Assembly (NCBI GenBank): GCA_018064525.1
Contig: JAGHVB010000033.1
Span: 1 to 64,000, forward strand
DNA length: 64,000 bases
DNA from: Candidatus Treponema merdequi
Lineage (GTDB): Bacteria; Spirochaetota; Spirochaetia; Treponematales; Treponemataceae
Reading direction: 5' to 3'
The translations under genes and the position numbers were made by a program. This document shows, one piece after another, positions 9,644 through 18,493 of this stretch (its first letter is position 1; each line of letters opens with the position of its first letter). The notes under the pieces are model-generated. The model was given only the letters and a program-made list of their open reading frames with translations. It was not told where the DNA came from and did no database searches.

Positions 9644-9850
9644 ATGGCAACAATCAGCGTTGACGAAACAGAAAACCTTGAAAAAGCTATTAAACGTTTC
9701 AAACGTATGGTAGAAAAAGAAGGCATCATTCGCGAATACAAAAAACGTGAATATTTCGAAAAACCATCTTCTATTCTTCATCAGAAAAAAACAACTCTTG
9801 AAAGAAAACTCTTGAACAAAAAGAGAAAGACTGAAAAGAAAGATTTCTAG
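9644..9850 (+). CDS. rpsU: 30S ribosomal protein S21
   Basis: A 68-residue basic protein with the S21 pattern: a short beta start (ATISVDE), a helix rich in Lys and Arg (AIKRFKRMVEKEG), the REYKKREYFEKPS segment and a lysine-rich tail. S21 binds the small subunit near the anti-Shine-Dalgarno end of 16S rRNA. The ATG at 9644 is chosen because it lies 8 bases after a strong AGGAGGTGA site; an upstream in-frame GTG is part of that site. It is monocistronic, with its own promoter and a strong terminator. Confidence 0.96.
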   Translation: MATISVDETENLEKAIKRFKRMVEKEGIIREYKKREYFEKPSSILHQKKTTLERKLLNKKRKTEKKDF

Positions 9851-9860
9851 TTTTCGATAC

Positions 9861-9893
9861 AAAGCTCTGACTTAAGTTCAGAGCTTTTTTATT
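9861..9893. terminator. Bidirectional intrinsic terminator after rpsU
   Basis: A perfect 10-bp stem (9861-9870 with 9878-9887), a 7-base loop and a run of T on the plus strand. It ends rpsU and lies just after the end of the convergent oxidoreductase gene, so it may serve both. Confidence 0.88.
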
Positions 9894-9910
9894 TTAGAAT
9901 TACATAAGTT

Positions 9911-10972
9911 TTAAAATGAATTTTTAATTTCTTCAAGAACTTTAAGCGCATTTAATCCTGTCTGTAAAGTTGATTTCAAAGTCGCTTTGCCGTCTAAAAA
10001 ATCAACAGCATTCTGAATCATGTTTGCAAAATATTTTGTCTTGTGTGGAACTTTTACAACTGATGTCTTTTCAAGTGAATAAAAACCTGTATAAAGTTTT
10101 GATTCTTTTCTGAGATAAAATTCATTATGTCCGTTACCGATTGAAATTTTTCCTTCTGTTCCTAAAACTTCAACTTCAAATCCAAAAAAGCGGCTTCTGC
10201 CGGACATCATAATTGAAATATCAGGAACTTTTCTGGTTGAAAAATTTGCAGTAAGAGAACGGATTACTTTTTTATCTTTGGGATCCTTATAAAGTCCTGT
10301 TATGACAGGAGAAGACAATTTTTTTTCTCCAAGAGCTTCAAGTAAAAATAATACCACATCAACAAGATGTGTTCCGTCATGTAAAAGACTGTAACCTCCA
10401 TCTTTTTCATGACGCGGATCATACAGCCGCATTCCGGAATACAGACTTGCACTTATTTTCTGGACATCACCAATTCTGGTAATAAAGTCATACGCTGCAT
10501 TATAATCAAGAGCAAATCTTCTCTCGTGATTCACAAGAACCGGAACAGAATATTTTTTTGAAGCCTTTTCAATAAGACTTCCTTCTTTTGAGTTTAATGC
10601 AACTGGTTTTTCAAGAATAATGAGACGAGGGTTTTTTGAAATTACTTTCAGCGCAACAGAAAGATGACTGTCTTCATTTACGGCAATTGTTACGATATCG
10701 GGTTTGCAATTATTAAAAAGTTCATCAATATCAGAAAAAATCTGTACGCGTTTTCTTGAATTAAATGAAAACTGTGAAAAATGAAAATCTACAAAATTTT
10801 TCCATAGCTTAAGAGAATCTTGATCAGTATCACAGCCTGCAATAATTCTTACACAGGGATTTGCAAGAAGAGCCATTGTATGACTTGCAGGCTGTTCCCG
10901 CTTTTTATCAAAACCAAGTGTAAAACCGATGCGACCGGTTCCTATTACACACGCAGTATATTTCTGTTTCAT
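9911..10972 (-). CDS. Gfo/Idh/MocA-family oxidoreductase
   Basis: A 353-residue protein with an N-terminal Rossmann fold (VIGTGRIG, residues 9-16), the family motif EKPVALN and a C-terminal alpha/beta dimerisation domain with DGTHLVDV. Members are NAD(P)-dependent dehydrogenases or isomerases of sugars and related compounds; the substrate is unknown. Its start is 5 bases after the end of the outer-membrane protein gene, so it is translated from the same mRNA. Its pairing with cell-envelope genes suggests a role in sugar modification for the envelope, but this is a guess. Confidence 0.88.
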   Translation of the reverse strand: MKQKYTACVIGTGRIGFTLGFDKKREQPASHTMALLANPCVRIIAGCDTDQDSLKLWKNFVDFHFSQFSFNSRKRVQIFSDIDELFNNCKPDIVTIAVNEDSHLSVALKVISKNPRLIILEKPVALNSKEGSLIEKASKKYSVPVLVNHERRFALDYNAAYDFITRIGDVQKISASLYSGMRLYDPRHEKDGGYSLLHDGTHLVDVVLFLLEALGEKKLSSPVITGLYKDPKDKKVIRSLTANFSTRKVPDISIMMSGRSRFFGFEVEVLGTEGKISIGNGHNEFYLRKESKLYTGFYSLEKTSVVKVPHKTKYFANMIQNAVDFLDGKATLKSTLQTGLNALKVLEEIKNSF

Positions 10973-10977
10973 AAATC

Positions 10978-12105
10978 TCAGTAAGTTACACCGATAAAAA
11001 GTCCTGCGTTAAGGCAAGGTGAACTTCCAGGTTCAAGACCAAGTTCCTTACCATACATTGAAAGATCAATCTTGAATTTTCCAAACGCAAGACCAATTCC
11101 AGCAGCAGGATACATTTCGTTTATACCTAGTCTTATTGAAAGCATATCAAACAGAACAATTTCTGTTCCTGCACTGATTTCAAGCAGCGGATTTCTGCTG
11201 AACTTTTTAAATACTGTAAATATATTCTGATAGTCAGCCATAATCCTGAATGAACTTATCAGGCCGCGTGTTGATGCAACTGGAATTTTATAACAGATTC
11301 CGGCAGAAAGTTTTGATTCAAGTCTATTACCTTGATTGAAATTAAAGGAAAAGACATCCGGTATTGAAACTTTTGAGACCCATGCCTGAGACCATGGATC
11401 ATGATAAACAATGGCAAAATCAAGAGCATTACAAAGGCTGTAATAAATTCCAATATCAAAACCAAATCCAACAGCAGAATTCAATGAAATATTTTTTACT
11501 TCAAAATCCTTAATCTTTTGAGCTACAGAAAGAACACCATCATTTAATGAAGTTGAAAGCTGATAAAAACCTTTTGCTGTAGCTCCAATTGATAAAAGAT
11601 GATTATCTGTATTGATTAAAGGAAAACCAAATCCGGCTGTTAATACTGATTCTATTCCTGCCTGTATATCAGATCTTGTCAAACCAGGAATCGATGCATT
11701 TACAAATATATTTGTATTAAATGCCCATCCGAATCCCCATTCTGTCGTATGTCCAAAAGACAATAACGGTTCAATATGTGTACCTAATTTTATTCCGTTA
11801 TTTTTTCTTAAAATATCCGAAAGTAAATTAACATCCTGATTTGTCAAAGCTTTAAAAAAATCAGGGATGTCTGCTATAGGGCCTGCACAATTAAAACCAA
11901 ATCCAGGATACAATGAATGTTTTTTTCTTTTTCCAAGCATTGCAGGATTAGAATAAATTCCATAAAAATTATCAACATCTGTTGTATAAAATCCACCAAA
12001 CCCCTGCTGTCTTACAGAAGGAGAAATATGTAATTCCGGTTTAAAGTTATCTGCAAATACTAAAGCTGACGAACAGAAAAACAATACTGCAAAAAATTTC
12101 TTCAT
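10978..12105 (-). CDS. Outer-membrane beta-barrel protein (PorV/FadL-like, UPF0164-like)
   Basis: A 375-residue protein with a signal peptide (cleavage near LVFADN) and many short amphipathic strands with glycine-aromatic patterns. The early segment GGFYTTDVDNFYGIYSNPAML resembles the N-terminus of treponemal FadL-like/UPF0164 proteins and of PorV/TraF-type barrels. It probably resides in the outer membrane. AAGGAG precedes the start. It lies between a lipoprotein gene upstream (12-base gap) and the oxidoreductase downstream. Family assignment is by pattern only. Confidence 0.72.
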   Translation of the reverse strand: MKKFFAVLFFCSSALVFADNFKPELHISPSVRQQGFGGFYTTDVDNFYGIYSNPAMLGKRKKHSLYPGFGFNCAGPIADIPDFFKALTNQDVNLLSDILRKNNGIKLGTHIEPLLSFGHTTEWGFGWAFNTNIFVNASIPGLTRSDIQAGIESVLTAGFGFPLINTDNHLLSIGATAKGFYQLSTSLNDGVLSVAQKIKDFEVKNISLNSAVGFGFDIGIYYSLCNALDFAIVYHDPWSQAWVSKVSIPDVFSFNFNQGNRLESKLSAGICYKIPVASTRGLISSFRIMADYQNIFTVFKKFSRNPLLEISAGTEIVLFDMLSIRLGINEMYPAAGIGLAFGKFKIDLSMYGKELGLEPGSSPCLNAGLFIGVTY

Positions 12106-12117
12106 AACTCTTTCTCC

Positions 12118-12897
12118 TTATTCAGCTTTTCCAAATGAATCAAAAAGATTATCAACTGTCATATTTCCAATAGCAATTTCTTTTGCTCTTGCAGGATTAG
12201 TCTTAAAATAAATCGCACAATTAAGCGCTGCTGTAACAGAGTCTTTTGATTTTTCAGAAATATTTGAATTTGATGCAATAGCTTTTGAAATTGTCTGTTC
12301 AATTTTTTCAGGGGTATCAAGATCAGAAGGAGTTGAATTTGTATAGACATCAACAAATACAGACTGGAAATCTTTAAAAGTTTTTCCAGAGCCTTCATCT
12401 TTAGCTGCCTGTGCTAAAATACACATTGAAGTGAGACAGGAAGAAAGAGGATCCATCTGATCAAAAGATGTACCGTCGTTAAAAAGAGATACGACAGCTT
12501 TTGTATCTGCATCAGAGACAACTGTCAGAAGATCATCAAAAAAAGTTACAAGTTCTTTATCATTTTCAAGATTTTTAATTATTTTCATTGCGTCTGCAAG
12601 AGAATCTGATGTTATAGTCGAACCAATCATCAGATCAAGAACCATATTTTTCTGTTCACCGGAAAGTAAAGTAAGATTGTTCTTTCTTCCAAGCGCTTCA
12701 AGAATTTTAGCAGACTCCTTCTGGTCATTTATCACCTGTGAAGATGATGAAAGTTCAAGCAAATCAGAAGCACTTAATTTATCATATCTGTCTGCATTAT
12801 CCCTTGCAGCACCTTTAGCAATACTTGTTGTAAAAAAACTGCAGGAAGCTATTAAAATGGTCAATAAAGATAAAATTATAATGCGGTAAAATTTCAA
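12118..12897 (-). CDS. Lipoprotein of unknown function
   Basis: A 259-residue protein with a lipobox (LIASC, Cys at residue 19). The mature part is helical, acidic and Ser/Asp-rich, with no domain I recognise. The start codon is TTG at 12897, supported by GGAGG 7 bases upstream. It is first in a lipoprotein - outer-membrane protein - oxidoreductase operon. A good promoter lies just upstream, giving a leader of only about 16 bases. Confidence 0.8.
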   Translation of the reverse strand: MKFYRIIILSLLTILIASCSFFTTSIAKGAARDNADRYDKLSASDLLELSSSSQVINDQKESAKILEALGRKNNLTLLSGEQKNMVLDLMIGSTITSDSLADAMKIIKNLENDKELVTFFDDLLTVVSDADTKAVVSLFNDGTSFDQMDPLSSCLTSMCILAQAAKDEGSGKTFKDFQSVFVDVYTNSTPSDLDTPEKIEQTISKAIASNSNISEKSKDSVTAALNCAIYFKTNPARAKEIAIGNMTVDNLFDSFGKAE

Positions 12898-12917
12898 AAC
12901 GAACCTCCATTATAAAT

Positions 12918-12946
12918 ATTTTACTATTAATATGTTTTGTAGTCAA
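12918..12946 (-). promoter_or_regulatory. Promoter of the lipoprotein operon
   Basis: Read on the minus strand: TTGACT (12941-12946), a 17-base spacer and TAAAAT (12918-12923). It precedes the GGAGG site and TTG start at 12897, and lies back to back with the signals of the divergent MATE gene. Confidence 0.65.
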
Positions 12947-12964
12947 ATTAAAATAAAGGTTTAA

Positions 12965-12970
12965 TATAGT
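12965..12970 (+). promoter_or_regulatory. -10 box directly before the MATE gene
   Basis: TATAGT ends exactly 6 bases before the ATG at 12977, which would place the transcript start on the A of the start codon. No ribosome binding site is present at the right distance. The -35 is poor. Confidence 0.4.
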
Positions 12971-12976
12971 AGATGT

Positions 12977-14338
12977 ATGAATAAAAACCGTCAGATTGAT
13001 ATGACACAAGGTCCTATCCTCGGAAAATTTCTAGTTTTCTCACTTCCGATTATTGCATCAGGAATTCTTCAGCTGCTTTTTAATGCTGCAGATATTATTG
13101 TTGTAGGAAAATTTGCAGGAGATGAATCACTTGCTGCAGTTGGTTCCACAGGCTCTCTCATAAATCTTCTTGTAAACCTTTTTGTGGGACTCGCAATTGG
13201 TACAAATGTTGTTGCTGCAAATTTTTTTGGAGCCGGAAAGAAAAAAGAACTCGGTCTTACAGTTCATACTGCAATTTTAGTTAGTTTTATCAGTGGAATT
13301 ATACTCACCGCGATTGGAGTTGTATTTGCAAAAGAAATCTTAAAACTGATGAATTGTCCTCCGGAAGTTTTAAAACTTGCCGTACTTTATTTACAAATAT
13401 ATTTTGGCGGAATTACCGCAACAATGGTTTACAATTTTGGAAGCGCAATTCTAAGAGCAAAAGGAGATACTCAACGTCCTCTTTACATTCTTTTTCTGGC
13501 AGGAATAATTAATGTAATCTTAAATCTTGTTTTTGTAATATGTTTTAAAATGGGAGTCGCAGGTGTTGCTTTTGCAACGGTAATTTCACAGACAGTCTCT
13601 GCAGTTCTAATTGTCATTATTCTCATAAATGAAGATGAACCATTCAAACTTGATTTAAAAAAACTTGCTGTCGACCGTGGAATATTAATTAAAATCATCA
13701 AAATCGGAGTTCCGACAGGCTTTCAGGGAATGATGTTCTCTTTTTCAAATGTAATCATACAGTCATCTGTAAACTCTTTCGGTTCTCTAATCATAGCAGG
13801 AAACAGTGCAGCACAAAATATTGAAGGATTTGTATACATTTCAATGAACAGTTTTGCTCAGGGAACATTGACATTTGTCTCTCAGAATTACGGAGCAAAA
13901 AAATATGACAGAATCAAAAAAGTAACTGTCACTTCCCTTTTAACAATTCTCATAATCGGACTGTTACTTGGAAACCTCGTAGTCCTCTTTGCAAAACCAC
14001 TTGCTTCAATTTATTCAAAAAATCCTGAAACAATAAGGGCGGCAGTTATAAGGCTTCAGGTAATCTGTTCAATTTATTTTCTATGTGGAATTATGGATAC
14101 AATGGGGGCATCTATCCGGGGAATGGGACACAGCGTTTTACCAATGATTACAACAATGATCGGTGCCTGCGGAATCAGACTTATATGGCTTGCAACAATT
14201 TTCCAGATTAAGAAATTCCACACGCCTTTTGTTATTTATCTTTCATATCCTGTTTCATGGATAATTACTTTTATTACACAATTTATCTGCTTTGTCGTAA
14301 TTTTTAACAAATCAAGAAAATATGACTTTTGCGAATAA
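12977..14338 (+). CDS. MATE-family efflux transporter
   Basis: A 453-residue protein with about 12 membrane segments in two homologous halves, the size and layout of MATE (NorM/DinF-like) cation-coupled exporters. Family-typical stretches include GPILGKFLVFSLPIIASG at the start of the first half and a conserved-type SFAQGTLTFVSQNYGA in the second. Such proteins export drugs or metabolites using Na+ or H+ gradients; the substrate is unknown. The start has no ribosome binding site but a -10 box 6 bases away. galT follows 45 bases later with its own -10. Confidence 0.92.
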   Translation: MNKNRQIDMTQGPILGKFLVFSLPIIASGILQLLFNAADIIVVGKFAGDESLAAVGSTGSLINLLVNLFVGLAIGTNVVAANFFGAGKKKELGLTVHTAILVSFISGIILTAIGVVFAKEILKLMNCPPEVLKLAVLYLQIYFGGITATMVYNFGSAILRAKGDTQRPLYILFLAGIINVILNLVFVICFKMGVAGVAFATVISQTVSAVLIVIILINEDEPFKLDLKKLAVDRGILIKIIKIGVPTGFQGMMFSFSNVIIQSSVNSFGSLIIAGNSAAQNIEGFVYISMNSFAQGTLTFVSQNYGAKKYDRIKKVTVTSLLTILIIGLLLGNLVVLFAKPLASIYSKNPETIRAAVIRLQVICSIYFLCGIMDTMGASIRGMGHSVLPMITTMIGACGIRLIWLATIFQIKKFHTPFVIYLSYPVSWIITFITQFICFVVIFNKSRKYDFCE

Positions 14339-14371
14339 ACTATTTTTCTGATTGAATTTTCAAAACCGTGT

Positions 14372-14377
14372 TATAAT
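14372..14377 (+). promoter_or_regulatory. -10 box directly before galT
   Basis: A perfect TATAAT ends 6 bases before the galT ATG, so transcription is predicted to start at the first base of the start codon. There is no Shine-Dalgarno sequence. A TTGAAT lies upstream but the spacing is short. Confidence 0.55.
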
Positions 14378-14383
14378 TGTTTT

Positions 14384-15913
14384 ATGAATGTTTACCAGAA
14401 TATCAACAGATTAATTTCTTACGGATTAAAAACTTCTCTTATTACAAAAGAAGATATTGTTTACACACAAAACAGACTTCTTGAACTTTTTAAGCTTGAC
14501 GGTTTTGAATCAATGGAACAATCGGTAAAATTTGTTCCAGTCAAAGTTACAGACCTCAAGGTAATCTTATCAGAACTCATGGCATTTGGCGCTGCAACCG
14601 GTCTTTTTGAAAATGAAAGTATCGTTCACAGAGATTTATTTGATGCAAAAATTATGAGTTGTCTTGTTCCTCCGCCATCGGAAGTCATTGATATTTTTAA
14701 AACTCTCTATACTGAACATTCACCCCAAAAAGCGACAGACTGGTTTTATAAATTTTCACAGGACACAGATTATATAAGACGTTACAGAGTCTGCAAAGAT
14801 AAAAGATGGAAAACTTCTACAAAATATGGAAAACTCGACATTACAATAAATCTTTCAAAACCAGAAAAAGATCCAAAAGCAATTGCCACTGCAAAAAATG
14901 CAAAACCGTCTGCCTACCCGGAATGTGTTCTCTGCCGTGAAAACGAAGGCTACGCAGGAAGATTGAACAGTGCAGCAAGACAAAACCACAGATTGATTCC
15001 ACTTAAATTAAATGGTGATGACTGGTTTTTGCAATATTCCCCATACGTATATTACAACGAACATTGCATAGTTCTTAACAAAAAACATACACCGATGAAA
15101 ATCTCGCGAGAAACTTTCGAAAGACTTTTAGATTTTATAACACAGTTTCCACATTACATACTTGGATCTAATGCAGACCTTCCGATTGTCGGCGGTTCAA
15201 TTTTATCTCATGACCATTTTCAGGGAGGAAAATATAATTTTCCGATGGCTGATGCGAAAGAAGAATTTACTTTTAAAGTTAAAGGATTTTCAAATGTAAA
15301 ATGCGCTGTTATAAAATGGCCGCTTTCTGTTATCAGGCTTACCTCAGAAAAAAAAGAACCTCTCGTAAATCTTGCAGATAAAATTTTAAAAACCTGGCGA
15401 ACATATACAGACAAAGATGCGTTCATCTTTGCAAAAACAGATAAAATTCCACATAATACAATCACTCCGATTGCAAGAAGACGCGGTGAACTTTATGAAC
15501 TCGATTTAGTTTTGAGAAACAACATCACGACAGAAGAACATCCGCTCGGCGTCTTTCATCCGCATGAAGAACTATGGCACATAAAAAAAGAAAATATCGG
15601 ATTAATTGAAGTAATGGGTCTTGCCGTTTTACCATCGCGTCTTTACAAAGAACTTGATGTTCTTGCAGATGCAATTGTAAACAGAAAAGATATCAGTGCT
15701 GACGAGACTATTGCAAAACATGAACAATGGGTAAAACAATTCTGGCCTCGATATGAAAAGAAAAATATTTCATATTCAAAAGAAGATGTAGAAAAAATCA
15801 TCGAAAAAGAAACTGGCCTTATATTTGAAAAAGTTCTTGAACATGCCGGCGTTTACAAATGCACTCCTGAAGGAAGACAGGCATTTAGAAAGTTTATTGA
15901 AAAAATTAAATAA
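14384..15913 (+). CDS. galT: Galactose-1-phosphate uridylyltransferase, class II
   Basis: A 509-residue protein of the long (class II) GalT type found mainly in Firmicutes and some other bacteria. It contains SHDHFQGG with the histidine-rich active-site pattern, CVLCRENEGY near residue 183, and the C-terminal FHPHEELWHIKKENIGLIE block. GalT exchanges UMP between UDP-glucose and galactose-1-phosphate in the Leloir pathway. galE is in this window at 39489-40466 but galK is not. Predicted to be leaderless. Confidence 0.93.
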   Translation: MNVYQNINRLISYGLKTSLITKEDIVYTQNRLLELFKLDGFESMEQSVKFVPVKVTDLKVILSELMAFGAATGLFENESIVHRDLFDAKIMSCLVPPPSEVIDIFKTLYTEHSPQKATDWFYKFSQDTDYIRRYRVCKDKRWKTSTKYGKLDITINLSKPEKDPKAIATAKNAKPSAYPECVLCRENEGYAGRLNSAARQNHRLIPLKLNGDDWFLQYSPYVYYNEHCIVLNKKHTPMKISRETFERLLDFITQFPHYILGSNADLPIVGGSILSHDHFQGGKYNFPMADAKEEFTFKVKGFSNVKCAVIKWPLSVIRLTSEKKEPLVNLADKILKTWRTYTDKDAFIFAKTDKIPHNTITPIARRRGELYELDLVLRNNITTEEHPLGVFHPHEELWHIKKENIGLIEVMGLAVLPSRLYKELDVLADAIVNRKDISADETIAKHEQWVKQFWPRYEKKNISYSKEDVEKIIEKETGLIFEKVLEHAGVYKCTPEGRQAFRKFIEKIK

Positions 15914-15931
15914 AATGACGATAATAAATAT

Positions 15932-16168
15932 ATGAATTTTTCAAAAATATTACCAGTTGTTACATCAGTACTTCTCAACCCTTATGTAATAGGTGCCGCA
16001 GTAGCAGTAATTTTATACTGCAATTTTGTATGCTATATAGTACGTTATAAGAAAAAGCCGCCTCAGCCAAAACGAAAAAAAATTGTTGAAGCGCCCCCTG
16101 CTTCTGCTCCAGAAAATGCTGATGCAGATGGCAGTAATTCACAAGATGCAGGTACATCTGCAGAATAA
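15932..16168 (+). CDS. Small single-pass membrane protein, unknown
   Basis: 78 residues: one membrane helix (about residues 8-36), a basic stretch (RYKKKPPQPKRKK) that should stay in the cytoplasm, and an Ala/Pro/acidic disordered tail. No family recognised. It starts 18 bases after galT and has no clear ribosome binding site; a GATAAT ends 6 bases before the ATG. Codon use and the membrane-basic-tail order suggest a real gene, but evidence is limited. Confidence 0.6.
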   Translation: MNFSKILPVVTSVLLNPYVIGAAVAVILYCNFVCYIVRYKKKPPQPKRKKIVEAPPASAPENADADGSNSQDAGTSAE

Positions 16169-16173
16169 TTTAT

Positions 16174-17838
16174 TTAAAAGGTGATGTCTTTTACATCACC
16201 TTTTTTTACATACATAAGACGGTCTTTCCACCAGAAGCCGGCTTTTTTTATACTCCCCTCTTTTTCCAGCTGCGAGATTATCAGTTTTACATCACTTTGA
16301 GTCCACACATTTTTTCCAAAAAGTTTTCTTTTATCTTTATTGATTTTTTCTTTAACTACAGGAACAAGCTGCTTAAAAGTATATTCTTTTGAATGGAATT
16401 TAATAAAACCTAACACTTTATTCCTGTCTGGAGCATCTTTCAGACTCTTTAATTTTTCTTCTTTGCTTTTAGAAAGACAGACATCACAACCTTCACATAC
16501 AGCCTGTTCACCGCCAAGCGCATCAAGCAGAACCTGACGACGGCATGTTGTCGCTTCTGCAAAGTTTTTTATCACTCTTTCACGAGCTCCAATCGGAAAC
16601 TCATCAAATCTTCGGCTGTCATCATAGCTCCAGAGTAAAATTGCATTTGCAACACTTCTGTCTCTACCTCCTCGACCAGCTTCCTGAATATAACTTTCTG
16701 CCGTCGTACTTGCTTCCAGATGAATTACAGTTCTGATATCCGATTTATCTACCCCCATTCCAAATGCACAGGTCGAACACAAAATTGCATTCTTATGAGG
16801 AAAATACCATTTTTCAACTTTAGATTTTTCTTCACGAGTTAAACCTGCATGATAAAATCCTACATCATCTGGATTAAAATATGAACGAAGTTCCTTTGCC
16901 ATTTCTTCTGCTTTGTTTCTTGTTCCACAAAATACAAGAATTGGCCGTGGTTCAGTTTTACAAAGTTCAAAAACAGCTTTTGGTTTTGAATAGACATATT
17001 TTACAAAATAGTGAATATTTGGTCTGTCACTTTCTGAACGGACTACATGTGCATTGTTATTAAAAAGAACTTCTGCAATTCTTGATAAAACTTTTGGACT
17101 TGCAGTTGCTGTAAATGCTGTAACTATTTTTACATCAAGAGTTTCTATTACTTTTCCGAGTTCAAGATAAGCCGGTCTGAAACTGTCTCCCCATTCAGAA
17201 ACACAATGAGCTTCATCAATTGCAATATGAGAGATATTGCATTTTTTTAATCTCTGAACAAGACTTTCATTTTTTAATACTTCCGGATTTGCAAGAATTA
17301 TTTTTGCACCATTGTCAATTTTTTTAAAATTTTCTTCACGTTCTTTATCCGACTGTCCGCCCCTGAAAGTAACAGCCTCAATTGAACCGTCTTTCATTCG
17401 GCGTTCCTGATCTGACATCAGTGCTAGAAGAGGATAAATAATAAGAGTTGGTCCCGGCAGCATAATTGAAGGAACTAAAAAACACATTGATTTTCCGGCA
17501 CCAGTCGGAAGTAAAACTATCTGACGTCCAAGACAAAAAGCATCTGTAATTTCAACATCTTCCCCATGTTCCAGAGCCTTTACTTCAGGACTATGCTGGT
17601 CTTTATATGAATCAAGGATATTTGAAATTACAAGCCGCTGCCACGGAAAAAGATATTTAACATGAAAAGCTTTTTTGGCTGCAATTAAAGCAGGATCATC
17701 TTCTACAAAAATATGAGAAGCATTAAAATCTTCAACTTCTGAAAAAGATTTTGAATAATCCTCTTCATTTAAATTTAATAAGCTGTTTGAATTATTTTGA
17801 TTTTCTAAAATGTCAGATGACTTTTTGATTAATTCCAT
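16174..17838 (-). CDS. recQ: RecQ-family ATP-dependent DNA helicase
   Basis: A 554-residue protein with Walker A LPTGAGKSM, the DEAH box with the RecQ aromatic loop (DEAHCVSEWGDSFRPAY), TAFTATAS, and motif VI QEAGRGGRDR. A zinc-binding segment CRRQVLLDALGG...CEGCDVC follows, then a winged-helix-like C-terminus. The HRDC domain is absent, and the N-terminal 60 residues before the helicase core are acidic and unusual. It unwinds forked and recombination DNA. The last eight codons are part of a terminator hairpin. There is no ribosome binding site; TATTAT ends 6 bases before the ATG. Confidence 0.9.
   Translation of the reverse strand: MELIKKSSDILENQNNSNSLLNLNEEDYSKSFSEVEDFNASHIFVEDDPALIAAKKAFHVKYLFPWQRLVISNILDSYKDQHSPEVKALEHGEDVEITDAFCLGRQIVLLPTGAGKSMCFLVPSIMLPGPTLIIYPLLALMSDQERRMKDGSIEAVTFRGGQSDKEREENFKKIDNGAKIILANPEVLKNESLVQRLKKCNISHIAIDEAHCVSEWGDSFRPAYLELGKVIETLDVKIVTAFTATASPKVLSRIAEVLFNNNAHVVRSESDRPNIHYFVKYVYSKPKAVFELCKTEPRPILVFCGTRNKAEEMAKELRSYFNPDDVGFYHAGLTREEKSKVEKWYFPHKNAILCSTCAFGMGVDKSDIRTVIHLEASTTAESYIQEAGRGGRDRSVANAILLWSYDDSRRFDEFPIGARERVIKNFAEATTCRRQVLLDALGGEQAVCEGCDVCLSKSKEEKLKSLKDAPDRNKVLGFIKFHSKEYTFKQLVPVVKEKINKDKRKLFGKNVWTQSDVKLIISQLEKEGSIKKAGFWWKDRLMYVKKGDVKDITF
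16176..16207. terminator. Bidirectional terminator overlapping the end of recQ
   Basis: A perfect 12-bp stem (16176-16187 with 16193-16204), a 5-base loop and T runs on both strands. It lies 7 bases after the small membrane protein and contains the last eight recQ codons and part of its stop. Confidence 0.88.
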
Positions 17839-17844
17839 AACTAT

Positions 17845-17850
17845 ATAATA
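17845..17850 (-). promoter_or_regulatory. -10 box directly before recQ
   Basis: TATTAT on the minus strand ends 6 bases before the recQ start codon. A TTGATT lies 19 bases further upstream. No ribosome binding site is visible. Confidence 0.4.
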
Positions 17851-17881
17851 CGAATAATTATGAAAAATTAATCAAATAAAA

Positions 17882-18247
17882 CTAATAAATTAAATCCATC
17901 AATGCATCATAATATGCATTTGAATAATTATCTTTATTTTCAACAAAGTATTCAGAAATATAACCATCTGTAATACACAGTTTTTTCGGATTTCTAAAAC
18001 TGTCTATTGAATTAAAAACATAATAAGTTCCTTCTTCAATCGGAAGTTCTTCGATACTCGCTGAAGATTCATACTGTAATTCAGATTTATAATCGATTAA
18101 ATATTTTCTGTCAGAATAATCAATTTTATAATACCAGTTAAGTTCCTGAATCTGTTCAAAATGATCCGGACATGAATTTTTGAAAATATATAATTTACAA
18201 TTTAATTCTTTACTCTGTAAGTCTAAAAGCAAAGTTCCTGTCTGCAT
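17882..18247 (-). CDS. Hypothetical protein
   Basis: 121 residues, acidic, Tyr- and Asp-rich, no signal peptide or membrane segment. No family recognised. A clear AAGGAG lies 6 bases before the ATG, which supports translation. It ends 43 bases before recQ starts. The 246 bases upstream, up to the murD end, hold a long AT-rich inverted repeat and the murD terminator. Confidence 0.7.
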   Translation of the reverse strand: MQTGTLLLDLQSKELNCKLYIFKNSCPDHFEQIQELNWYYKIDYSDRKYLIDYKSELQYESSASIEELPIEEGTYYVFNSIDSFRNPKKLCITDGYISEYFVENKDNYSNAYYDALMDLIY

Positions 18248-18370
18248 TTTTTTTCTCCTTAAATAAATATTTTTAAATAAACTTTTTTAAATTATTTTAT
18301 AATAAAACTTTTTGTATTCACTTAAGTCTCTAATTTTCATCATGTGGAATTTTCACAACCGAAAAATAAT

Positions 18371-18422
18371 ATATATAAAAACATAAATCATGTCTTTACC
18401 CTTACGGGTAGTTTTTATATAT
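18371..18422. other. Two-stem inverted repeat in the intergenic region
   Basis: A 12-bp AT-rich outer stem (18371-18382 with 18411-18422) encloses a GC-rich inner hairpin, TACCC-TTAC-GGGTA (18397-18410). It could be a weak terminator, a small RNA or a repeat; nothing else decides. Confidence 0.4.
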
Positions 18423-18458
18423 TTTGAGAAAATATAACTATACAGATAATAAGGAAAT

Positions 18459-18485
18459 TAAAAACCCTGCATTTTTTCTGCAGGG
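18459..18485 (-). terminator. murD operon terminator
   Basis: Read on the minus strand: a 7-bp stem CCCTGCA/TGCAGGG (18465-18471 with 18479-18485) and then TTTTT. It lies 9 bases after the murD stop and ends the murE-ddl-murD unit. Confidence 0.85.
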
Positions 18486-18493
18486 CTTTGATC

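Noticed and set aside
12815-13009. Minus-strand open frame starting before the lipoprotein, with ATG at the GGAGG site
   Set aside because: It runs in another frame through the promoter region and the lipoprotein signal peptide; the TTG start in the lipoprotein frame has the better spacing and a clear lipobox.
12977-14338. MATE gene translated from the upstream ATG at 12973
   Set aside because: That ATG gives a three-codon frame ending in TAA and cannot start the transporter.
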